NCBI GenBank assembly: GCA_007122505.1
Contig: SKTQ01000289.1
Span: forward strand, 1-5,334
Source: Bacteroidales bacterium
GTDB lineage: Bacteria; Bacteroidota; Bacteroidia; Bacteroidales; UBA7960
Length of the DNA: 5,334 bases
Reading direction: 5' to 3'
A program made the position numbers and the translations under genes. Of the stretch, positions 1-5,334 are shown piece by piece; position 1 is the stretch's first letter; the number at the start of each line of letters is the position of its first letter. Below the pieces are notes generated by a model. It had not been told where the DNA came from. It searched no databases and worked only from the letters and a program-made list of their open reading frames with translations.

Positions 1-20
1 CCACTGGGCTGAATTAATTT

Positions 21-33
21 GCCCTTTCAGGGC
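21..33. repeat. Short hairpin at left edge, possibly part of a dispersed repeat
   Basis: GCCCT and AGGGC pair around a 3-base loop (TTC), giving a perfect 5-bp GC-rich stem. The surrounding sequence (GGGCTGAA before it, CAGGGCG after it) resembles, from memory, REP-like elements scattered between genes in Bacteroidota genomes, but the element runs off the left edge and its limits cannot be set. No run of T follows, so it does not look like an intrinsic terminator. Confidence 0.3.
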
Positions 34-57
34 GTTCCCTGACCCGCCGCAAATCCT

Positions 58-110
58 CCCAGCTTCCCAGCTCTCAGATCCCAGCTCTCAGATCCCAGCT
101 CCCAGCTCCC
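58..110. repeat. CCCAGCT direct-repeat tract
   Basis: The 7-base word CCCAGCT occurs five times, at 58-64, 66-72, 80-86, 94-100 and 101-107. A 14-base unit, CCCAGCTCTCAGAT, is perfectly duplicated in tandem at 66-79 and 80-93. The tract is C-rich on this strand and contains no open frame of interest. Tracts of this kind are, from general experience, common intergenic low-complexity sequence in Bacteroidota genomes; no function is evident. Units are too short and too closely spaced for a CRISPR array. Confidence 0.75.
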
Positions 111-123
111 ATAATCATCTCTC

Positions 124-216
124 CTTTGCGCTTTTTGCGTGATTTAACCTTTGCGGCCTTTGCGAGGAATAAAATGTTTCACGCAAAGCCCACAAAAAAA
201 GAAAAACCCGCAAAGC
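124..216. repeat. Inverted-repeat element of TTTGCG / CGCAAA words
   Basis: The left half carries CTTTGCG-like words (124-130, 134-139, 150-155, 159-164) and the right half carries their complement (CACGCAAAG at 180-188, CCGCAAAG at 209-215). The best perfect arms are TTTGCGTGA (134-142) and TCACGCAAA (179-187), nine bases each, around an imperfect centre. This fits an intergenic palindromic element of the kind seen repeatedly in Bacteroidota genomes, here partly decayed. It lies just upstream of a broken gene. It could form a long imperfect stem-loop if transcribed, but no U-tract follows. Confidence 0.6.
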
Positions 217-291
217 TACTGCTTACTTACTCTGCAATTTCCCTGCAAATCTAAATATATGTTTTGTATTTGCAGGGATAATTATTTTGGT

Positions 292-764
292 ATGATAATT
301 AGAAACCTACAAATCCGGATCAACAAACTTTTGGTGCATTTTCCGGCGGTAGCCATACTGGGTCCAAGGCAAATTAGTAAAACCACCCTGGCAACCTGCA
401 TGGGATCAGTGATTTTAATCAGATATTGGGACACCCTGTTCTTGGAAACTCATGGGAAGGGTTTGTCATTGAGCAGATCATCAGTTCCTTAAAACCTGGA
501 ATTGCAGCTTCGTTCTACCGAACCGCAGAAGGAACAGAATGCGACCTGGTTCTCTCAAGAGGCCCGGAAGTGCTTTCGTGTATTGAAATCAAGTTTTCTG
601 ATGCGCCCAAAACCACCAAGGGTTTTACCACTGCTGTTCAGGATCTGTCGTGCCGAAACAACTATATCATCATACCAAATTGTCCCGAACCCTGGCTGAT
701 CAGGGAGGATGTAACTGTTTGCGACCCTGCATGGTTTACCAGGGAGATAGCTGCGACGATTTAA
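292..764 (+). pseudogene. Decayed AAA_14/DUF4143-family ATPase, internally deleted and frameshifted
   Basis: Two remnants of one protein family lie next to each other in different frames. The first (ATG at 292, to about 390) reads like the usual N-terminus, with FPAVAILGPRQISKTTLA around the Walker A loop. The second (open from 381, recognisable from about 396, stop at 762-764) reads like the C-terminal DUF4143 part, with GHPVLGNSWEGFVIEQ followed by an E-C-D and E-I-K pair typical of its nuclease-like fold. Intact members are, from memory, roughly 380-400 residues; here only about 155 codons remain, so some 230-250 codons including Walker B are gone. The Walker A glycine before the lysine is serine (AGT, one base from GGT). 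Intact relatives are ATP-binding proteins of poorly defined role, often mobile or multi-copy. An active short protein from either remnant is unlikely. Confidence 0.8.
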
Positions 765-835
765 GCGCATGCTGCTGCCGAAGTACAACCGGCAAACTGA
801 TTCCGTATCATTTTCATATTTCCACAATTTCCCTT

Positions 836-865
836 TTTCACTTTTCAACACATTGTGTATCTTTA
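836..865 (+). promoter_or_regulatory. Candidate Bacteroidota-type promoter for the secreted protein gene
   Basis: TATCTTTA at 858-865 matches the Bacteroidota -7 consensus TAnnTTTG except at the last base. TTTC at 836-839 matches three of four bases of the -33 box TTTG, with 18 bases between. Transcription would start near 872, giving a leader of about 60 bases before the ATG at 933. If correct, this rules out the upstream in-frame GTG at 855 as the start. This is a consensus match by eye only. Confidence 0.4.
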
Positions 866-932
866 TACGGAAAAAAACTGCCAACCAAACACTTCATCCG
901 GCTATGCAAATTATCCAAAAAACCCTTTACCG

Positions 933-3068
933 ATGAAAAAACAATTACTTTTCCTGCTTTCTGTTTTGTTGCTTGCCGGCTATGTTTCGGCACAATGGAG
1001 CGATGATGCCGGCACCAATCTGCAGATTACCGATATGGGTGGCGAGCAAACCATTCCGAAAATTGCTCTTGCCGGTAACGGCGATTACTTTGTGGGCTAC
1101 TTTTCGGTGGTTACAGGTAACCTCTATCACGTTTACCTGCAACGCCTCAACAATGATGGATATCCTCAATGGGCCGACAACGGCATCCTCGTCAGCGACC
1201 ATCCATCCATGACCTGGCTAACCGACTGGGATATGGCCGCCGATGATGACGGATATGCCATCCTCGCCTTTCAGGATATCAGAACAGGGAATAACAACGT
1301 ATTTGCCTACCGGATTTCGCCTGACGGGGACTTTGTATGGGGCGAGGACGGCATCCAGCTTTCCACCGGAGACAGTTTTGATGTGGCACCTGTTGTAACG
1401 GTCACGGCAGAAGGCAATGCCGTTATCGTCTGGCAATCAGAAGGCGACATCATTATGCAGAAAATCAGTCCCGATGGCACAAAACAATGGGGCGAATGGG
1501 GTATCACTCTCAGTGGTGCCAACAATTACTCCTGGCCACAGCTCCTGCCTGTAGGTGATGATGATGTGATCATGAAGTTTTATGAAGACTCCGGACTGCC
1601 CTGGGCCCCCACCCGTCACATCCTGGCACAACGCTTTGACGGAGATGGAAGCCCGGTCTGGGATGATCCCGCAGTAGTTTACGACCTGGGACTGATGACA
1701 GCCCACACGCAGATCATCGCTTTTGAGAATGATGGTGCTGATGGTTTCTACATGGCATGGCACGAGTACAGCATGTCGGGAACGGCTGCCACTGCGCGGT
1801 TGCAGCATGTAAATGCAATCGGAGAAAGCCAGTTTGAGGCCAATGGGGTGATCCTCTCCGATGCACACCAAAACAATCAGTTCTATCCCAAAATAGCCGC
1901 CCCGGCAAATGACCCAAACATCTACGTTTTTTGGGCCGAAGTAACCGGAGATCAGAACTGGTCAGGCATAACAGGGCAAAAGGTCGCCCCGGACGGCAGT
2001 CTGCTATGGGGGCAACAGGGCAATGAATTCATACCCTTCTCATCTCAGTCACACTTGCCACAGGCAGCACTACCCCTCCACGACGATATGGTATTTGTTT
2101 ACCAAGTTTCTCAAGCCGGCGGAGCATATACGGTCAAGGCATTCCGTTTGAACCAGGATGGCGATATGGTTTGGTCACCGGCAGAAGTGTATATCAGCTC
2201 CGTGGCTTCCTCAAAAACCCACATGCACGGTGCCGCCTTTGACGGTAAACAATGGACCTTTGCATGGGGAGGAAACCGAACCGGCAACCCGGAAATCTAT
2301 GCCCAGAATCTGCTTACCAACGGAAGCATGGGCATTGCCGACATGGAAGAATTTACCCTTACCCTTGTCATTGAAGGGGAAGGAGCTGTTTTCGTGGATG
2401 GCAATGCATACACAGAGCCCGTGATTGTTGAAGAAGGCACCGTCCTGACCCTGCTGGCAGAGTCCCATGACAACTGGCAGTTCGACGGATGGAGCGGCGA
2501 CCTGGTCTCAGACAATCCGGAGGAAACCATCTTGATGGACGGCGACAAGCAGATCACCGCTACCTTCACAGAAATACCGCCTGAAATGTTTACACTCAAC
2601 CTTTTTGCCGAGCCTGAAGAAGGTGGATCGGTAAGCGGTGCAGGAGAATATGAGGCCGGTGCCGATGTGAGCATTGAAGCCATCCTCAATAGCGGCTATG
2701 TGTTTATGCACTGGCTTGATGACGATGAAGAGGTGTTCAGTGAGGCAGCAAGCACCACTTTCCAGATGCCCGCCGGAGACCTGAACCTCACGGCCATTTT
2801 CGACCTGGAAAACTTCATCATGGAGACAGATGCAGGAGAAGTGAAAATCTTCCCAAATCCGGCCGGGAACCATGCCAACATCGTTTCAGACAGCCCCATG
2901 CATCATATTCAAATTATTGATATGACAGGAAAAACACATCTTTCTGTTGATGTTTCAGAAGGGAAGAAGGCGCAGATCAATACGGGATCGCTACCCGTGG
3001 GCATGTACCTCGTACGCATTCACGCACAGCATCACACCATCACCAAAACATTGAATATTCAGCATTAA
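933..3068 (+). CDS. Secreted propeller-like repeat protein with InlB-like repeats and T9SS sorting domain
   Basis: 711 residues. The ATG at 933 is chosen over an in-frame GTG at 855 because it begins a clear signal peptide: KK at 2-3, a leucine-rich core, and a likely cut after VSA at 18-20, leaving Gln21 first. Residues about 41-468 hold eight degenerate units spaced 50-58 residues, each with a segment like QRISPDGxxxWGxxGI (units near 67, 123, 173, 230, 288, 346, 401, 455), suggesting a beta-propeller. Residues about 474-546 (with FDGWSGD and ITATF) and 553-624 (with HWLDDD and LTAIF) resemble InlB B-repeat/Flg_new_2 beta modules. Residues about 636-711 form a type A T9SS tail with KIFPNPAGN, IIDMTGK and LPVGMYLVRI. 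Such tails direct export across the outer membrane and are usually removed, with the cargo released or surface-anchored. No catalytic motif is recognised and no cysteine is seen. Role unknown; adhesion or glycan binding are guesses. There is no Shine-Dalgarno, as is usual in this phylum. Confidence 0.93.
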   Translation: MKKQLLFLLSVLLLAGYVSAQWSDDAGTNLQITDMGGEQTIPKIALAGNGDYFVGYFSVVTGNLYHVYLQRLNNDGYPQWADNGILVSDHPSMTWLTDWDMAADDDGYAILAFQDIRTGNNNVFAYRISPDGDFVWGEDGIQLSTGDSFDVAPVVTVTAEGNAVIVWQSEGDIIMQKISPDGTKQWGEWGITLSGANNYSWPQLLPVGDDDVIMKFYEDSGLPWAPTRHILAQRFDGDGSPVWDDPAVVYDLGLMTAHTQIIAFENDGADGFYMAWHEYSMSGTAATARLQHVNAIGESQFEANGVILSDAHQNNQFYPKIAAPANDPNIYVFWAEVTGDQNWSGITGQKVAPDGSLLWGQQGNEFIPFSSQSHLPQAALPLHDDMVFVYQVSQAGGAYTVKAFRLNQDGDMVWSPAEVYISSVASSKTHMHGAAFDGKQWTFAWGGNRTGNPEIYAQNLLTNGSMGIADMEEFTLTLVIEGEGAVFVDGNAYTEPVIVEEGTVLTLLAESHDNWQFDGWSGDLVSDNPEETILMDGDKQITATFTEIPPEMFTLNLFAEPEEGGSVSGAGEYEAGADVSIEAILNSGYVFMHWLDDDEEVFSEAASTTFQMPAGDLNLTAIFDLENFIMETDAGEVKIFPNPAGNHANIVSDSPMHHIQIIDMTGKTHLSVDVSEGKKAQINTGSLPVGMYLVRIHAQHHTITKTLNIQH
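1053..2336 (+). repeat. Eight protein-level repeats in the secreted protein (residues 41-468)
   Basis: The coding sequence contains eight degenerate units of about 50-58 codons. The alignable core is a hydrophobic strand, Gln or a similar residue, a basic residue, xxxDG, then Trp: VYLQRLNNDGYPQW at 67, VFAYRISPDGDFVW at 123, IIMQKISPDGTKQW at 173, ILAQRFDGDGSPVW at 230, ARLQHVNAIGESQF at 288, ITGQKVAPDGSLLW at 346, VKAFRLNQDGDMVW at 401 and a weak IYAQNLLTNGSMGI at 455. Units 5 and 8 have lost the DG or Trp. Each core is preceded by a strand resembling VxVxWQ or YVFWAE. Nucleotide identity between units is low, so these are old duplications. The pattern fits propeller blades, but the fold is inferred. 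Confidence 0.75.
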
Positions 3069-3086
3069 GAAGGATATGTAACAGGT

Positions 3087-3116
3087 TTTGGACGGATGTT
3101 ATACCCTCTATCTCAT
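3087..3116 (+). promoter_or_regulatory. Weak candidate promoter upstream of the branching enzyme
   Basis: TTTG at 3087-3090 is followed after 18 bases by TATCTCAT at 3109-3116, which keeps the TA and first T of the TAnnTTTG box but not the rest. If used, the leader before the ATG at 3140 would be under 20 bases. No intrinsic terminator is visible in the 71 bases between the two genes, so read-through from the upstream gene is equally possible. Confidence 0.22.
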
Positions 3117-3139
3117 AACTACACTTAAAATAATAAACG

Positions 3140-5134
3140 ATGTATATTCCGGATTACGTAAGGAAGGACCCCTATCTGATGCCGCACGCCCAAACCATTA
3201 CCGGGCGGCTGAGAAAGGCATACAACAAGGAGAAATCTCTGATTGCCGGTGCCGGCAACCTTTCATCCTTTGCCATGGGACACCATTATTTTGGCTTGCA
3301 CCGCACCGCAAACCACTGGGTGATGCGCGAATGGGCCCCAAATGCCACAGAGTTGTTCCTGCTGGGGCCTTTTAACAACTGGCATCCGGATGGGGCATAT
3401 GCTTTCACTGCCATCGGGGATGGCAACTGGGAAATTATGCTTCCGCTGGAAATCCTGAAGCACAATGACTTGTACAAGTTGCACATGCGATGGAACGGAG
3501 GCTCCGGCGACCGGATTCCGGCATGGGCCAATCGGGTGGTTCAGGACCCGCACACGCTGGTTTTCAGTGCCCAGGTTTGGGATCCGCCGCAGCCATACGT
3601 TTGGAAACACAATGTACCGGATGAAGCTCCTGAAACCCCAATGGTTTATGAAGCCCATGCCGGGATGGCAACAGAGGAATACAGGGTGGGAACCTGGGAG
3701 GAGTTTCGCCTGCACGTTCTTCCGCGCATACACCGGGCTGGCTATAACACGATCCAACTGATGGCGGTTCAGGAACACCCGTTTTACGGATCATTCGGTT
3801 ACCATGTAAGTAACTATTTTGCCCCCTCCAGTCGCTTTGGGACCCCCGAAGAGCTGAAGGCACTCATCGACGATGCCCACGGTTTGGGGATTCGCGTGAT
3901 CATGGATATTGTGCATTCTCACGCCGTGAAGAATGAAGTGGAAGGGATCAGCCGCTATGATGGCACCTATTACCAGTTTTTTCATGACGGCCCCCGTGGC
4001 GAACACCCGGCATGGGACAGCCGTTGTTTCGACTATGGAAAAGACCGCGTGCTGCACTTCCTCCTGTCCAACTGCAGATACTGGCTGGAAGAATTCCGCT
4101 TCGACGGCTTCCGCTTCGACGGCGTCACCAGCATGATTTACTTAGACCACGGACTGGGCTCCGACTTCATGTCCTACGATCAGTATTTCAACCTGAACCA
4201 GGATGAAGATGCCATCGTGTACCTTTTCCTCGCCAACAAGCTCATCCATGAATACAATCCGGCTGCTGTTACCGTTGCCGAAGAAATGAGCGGCATGCCG
4301 GGACTGGCGGCATCTGAAGCGCTGGGCGGCATCGGATTCGATTACCGGCTGGCCATGGGCGTCCCGGACTACTGGATCAAAACCATCAAAGAAAAGAAAG
4401 TGGACTTCTGGCACGTGGGCGACATCTTTTACAATCTGAAAGGAAAACGCCCTGAAGAAAGGACCATACATTATGCAGAGTCACACGACCAGGCGCTGGT
4501 AGGCGACAAAAGCATCATTTTCTGGCTGATGGACAAGGAAATGTATGTAAACATGCACAAAGACAGGCCCAACCTGGTGGTGGAAAACGGCATGGCACTC
4601 CATAAAATGATCCGGTTGATTACACTGGCAACCGCAGGCAACGGTTATCTTAACTTCATGGGCAATGAATTCGGGCACCCCGAATGGATCGACTTCCCCA
4701 ACGCCCACAACAACTGGTCGTACCACTACGCACGACGCCAATGGAGCCTGATGGACAATCCCGAACTGCGCTTCCATTATCTGGCCGCATTCGACAGGGA
4801 AATGGTACGGATATTTATTGAAAACCTGCTTCTTAATCAAGCAGACATACCGCTTTACAAAGAACATATTTCCGATCAGGTGCTGGTTTTCGGCCGGGGT
4901 AGTTTCATCTTTGCCTTTAACTTCAGCCCGTTCCGCTCTTACACCGACTTTCCCGTGATCGTGCCGGCAGGCCGCTACCGGATGATCCTAAACACCGACA
5001 ATACAGCTTTCGGCGGACATGGCAGAGTGGACGAGAGCGTTGAATATCAAACGGCGGGTGACACCGATGCACTTCAAGGCGAGATGAAGGTTTACATCCC
5101 CGCTCTTACCGGTTTTGTTATGGTGAGAGAATAG
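3140..5134 (+). CDS. glgB: 1,4-alpha-glucan (glycogen) branching enzyme, GH13, eukaryote-like type
   Basis: 664 residues, intact, cytoplasmic (no signal peptide). It cuts alpha-1,4 glucan chains and rejoins them by alpha-1,6 links, making branch points in glycogen-like storage polymer. Order: N-terminal helical segment (1-45), CBM48-like module (about 48-145, with REWAPNA and GPFNNW), GH13 barrel (about 165-560), C-terminal beta domain (about 570-664). Conserved regions are DIVHSH (256-261), GFRFDGVTSM with likely nucleophile Asp327, VAEEMSGMP with likely acid/base Glu381, and AESHDQ with Asp450. MGNEFGHPEW (507-516) follows. These wordings, and IQLMAVQEH, match human/yeast/plant branching enzymes (GH13_8 style, about 700 residues) and differ from E. 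coli GlgB, whose equivalents I recall as PGH, RVDAVASM and LSHDE. The start has an A-rich leader without Shine-Dalgarno and DPYL soon after, as in eukaryotic homologues. It is not next to other glg genes here. The symbol glgB is used for function; some databases may prefer another. Confidence 0.96.
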   Translation: MYIPDYVRKDPYLMPHAQTITGRLRKAYNKEKSLIAGAGNLSSFAMGHHYFGLHRTANHWVMREWAPNATELFLLGPFNNWHPDGAYAFTAIGDGNWEIMLPLEILKHNDLYKLHMRWNGGSGDRIPAWANRVVQDPHTLVFSAQVWDPPQPYVWKHNVPDEAPETPMVYEAHAGMATEEYRVGTWEEFRLHVLPRIHRAGYNTIQLMAVQEHPFYGSFGYHVSNYFAPSSRFGTPEELKALIDDAHGLGIRVIMDIVHSHAVKNEVEGISRYDGTYYQFFHDGPRGEHPAWDSRCFDYGKDRVLHFLLSNCRYWLEEFRFDGFRFDGVTSMIYLDHGLGSDFMSYDQYFNLNQDEDAIVYLFLANKLIHEYNPAAVTVAEEMSGMPGLAASEALGGIGFDYRLAMGVPDYWIKTIKEKKVDFWHVGDIFYNLKGKRPEERTIHYAESHDQALVGDKSIIFWLMDKEMYVNMHKDRPNLVVENGMALHKMIRLITLATAGNGYLNFMGNEFGHPEWIDFPNAHNNWSYHYARRQWSLMDNPELRFHYLAAFDREMVRIFIENLLLNQADIPLYKEHISDQVLVFGRGSFIFAFNFSPFRSYTDFPVIVPAGRYRMILNTDNTAFGGHGRVDESVEYQTAGDTDALQGEMKVYIPALTGFVMVRE

Positions 5135-5154
5135 GGAAAAGAGATCCACTTCAC

Positions 5155-5167
5155 CGGTCATTGACCG
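5155..5167. other. Short perfect palindrome CGGTCA-T-TGACCG
   Basis: Two 6-base arms, 5155-5160 and 5162-5167, are perfect inverted complements around a single T. It sits 20 bases after the branching enzyme stop and directly before the A-run that begins the terminator hairpin. A one-base loop is sterically poor, so as RNA it would pair only about 4 bp (CGGT/ACCG). It could be a protein-binding site or chance. Confidence 0.3.
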
Positions 5168-5172
5168 TAAAA

Positions 5173-5211
5173 AAAGCAGGGTTGTCCCGCAATCCGGAAT
5201 AACCCTGCTTT
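5173..5211. terminator. Strong hairpin terminator, probably bidirectional
   Basis: AAAGCAGGGTT (5173-5183) and AACCCTGCTTT (5201-5211) form a perfect 11-bp stem around a 17-base loop in which TCC (5185-5187) and GGA (5196-5198) could add 3 bp. On the plus strand, 39 bases after the branching enzyme stop, only CTTTA ends the stem, a short U-tract. On the minus strand the stem is followed by seven T (the A-run 5169-5175), so termination of leftward transcripts should be at least as efficient. This suits a site shared by convergent genes. Confidence 0.8.
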
Positions 5212-5332
5212 ACTCCTGACTTCCGGATAAAAATTTTGTCCAATTTGTAACTTGCTGATATAAAAGTATATATAGCTTTTTTTGGTTGTAAATAGGTGTC
5301 CCATCAAAAATCACAGTAACTCCTGAGTGAAA
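5210..5332 (-). CDS. Possible 3' end of a convergent gene, cut by the right edge
   Basis: On the minus strand one frame is open for 40 codons from the window edge to a TAA at 5212-5210; the other two minus frames close within about 10 codons of the edge. It contains GVTVIFDGTPIYNQKK and ends with LSGSQE. The stop overlaps the outer end of the terminator hairpin, and the T7 run on that strand follows the hairpin, exactly where a leftward gene would need it. I do not recognise the peptide. Against it: the stretch is AT-rich, its third codon positions are mostly A/T unlike the two intact genes, and 40 open codons can arise by chance. An AT-rich intergenic region or the end of a mobile element are alternatives. 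Confidence 0.33.
   Translation of the reverse strand, partial: FHSGVTVIFDGTPIYNQKKLYILLYQQVTNWTKFLSGSQE
5254..5283 (+). terminator. Possible second, AT-rich terminator
   Basis: GCT-(G bulge)-ATATA at 5254-5262 can pair with TATATAGC at 5269-5276 around a 6-base loop. The stem is 8 bp with one bulged G and is followed immediately by seven T (5277-5283). The geometry is that of an intrinsic terminator on the plus strand and would back up the hairpin at 5173-5211, which lacks a good plus-strand U-tract. Only two pairs are G-C, so the stem is weak. If the minus-strand frame here is a real gene, this hairpin would lie inside it, and the two readings compete. Confidence 0.33.
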
Positions 5333-5334
5333 AC

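Noticed and set aside
58..110. CRISPR array
   Set aside because: Repeats are 7-14 bases, in direct contact or separated by a few bases, without spacer-sized unique segments.
151..492. Intact 113-residue protein from an upstream start at 151
   Set aside because: Only the part after the ATG at 292 up to about 390 resembles a protein family; the earlier part translates the repeat element and the later part is out of frame with the conserved C-terminal domain.
855..932. In-frame GTG at 855 as the start of the secreted protein
   Set aside because: It would place 26 polar residues ahead of a textbook signal peptide and lies before the likely transcription start; the ATG at 933 fits much better.
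650..1006. Plus-strand open frame bridging the broken ATPase gene and the secreted protein
   Set aside because: It overlaps both better-supported genes in another frame and has no family resemblance.
1437..1871. Minus-strand open frame of 144 codons
   Set aside because: It lies wholly inside the secreted protein gene and its translation shows no domain, signal or membrane pattern.
3069..3139. Terminator or small RNA between the two intact genes
   Set aside because: I found only a 5-base inverted match (GTTAT/ATAAC) with a long loop and no U-tract, which is not enough for either.
3263..3778. Minus-strand open frame of 171 codons
   Set aside because: It lies wholly inside the branching enzyme gene, opposite strand, with no recognisable family features; it is a shadow of the real frame.

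Overview
The window most likely comes from a member of the Bacteroidota, probably an uncultured Bacteroidales-like lineage. The evidence is a secreted protein with a C-terminal type IX secretion (T9SS) sorting domain, leaders without Shine-Dalgarno sequences, promoter-like boxes of the TTTG / TAnnTTTG type, and intergenic repeats built from CCCAGCT and CTTTGCG words. Species cannot be named from the sequence alone.

Layout: (1) Positions 1-291 carry no intact gene. They hold a short hairpin (21-33), a run of CCCAGCT-type direct repeats (58-110) and an inverted-repeat element made of TTTGCG/CGCAAA words (124-216). (2) Positions 292-764 are a decayed gene of the AAA_14/DUF4143 ATPase family. Its Walker A region and its C-terminal domain are joined directly, in different frames, and the middle of the gene is missing. 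(3) Positions 933-3068 encode an intact 711-residue secreted protein: signal peptide, about eight propeller-like repeats, two InlB/Flg_new-like beta repeats and a T9SS tail. (4) Positions 3140-5134 encode an intact 664-residue glycogen (1,4-alpha-glucan) branching enzyme whose motifs match the eukaryotic-type branching enzymes rather than the E. coli GlgB type. (5) Positions 5135-5334 hold a strong hairpin terminator (5173-5211), a possible second AT-rich terminator (5254-5283), and an open minus-strand frame entering from the right edge and stopping at the first hairpin. That frame may be the 3' end of a convergent gene.

The two intact genes are on the same strand, 71 bases apart, but they act in different places: one product is exported, the other is a cytoplasmic enzyme of alpha-glucan storage. 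No glycogen synthase, ADP-glucose pyrophosphorylase or debranching gene is visible, and nothing in the sequence shows that the two neighbours cooperate. I see no convincing undescribed multi-gene system. The points most worth following are the eukaryote-like branching enzyme, the scarred ATPase gene, the repeat architecture of the secreted protein and the possible convergent gene at the right edge.
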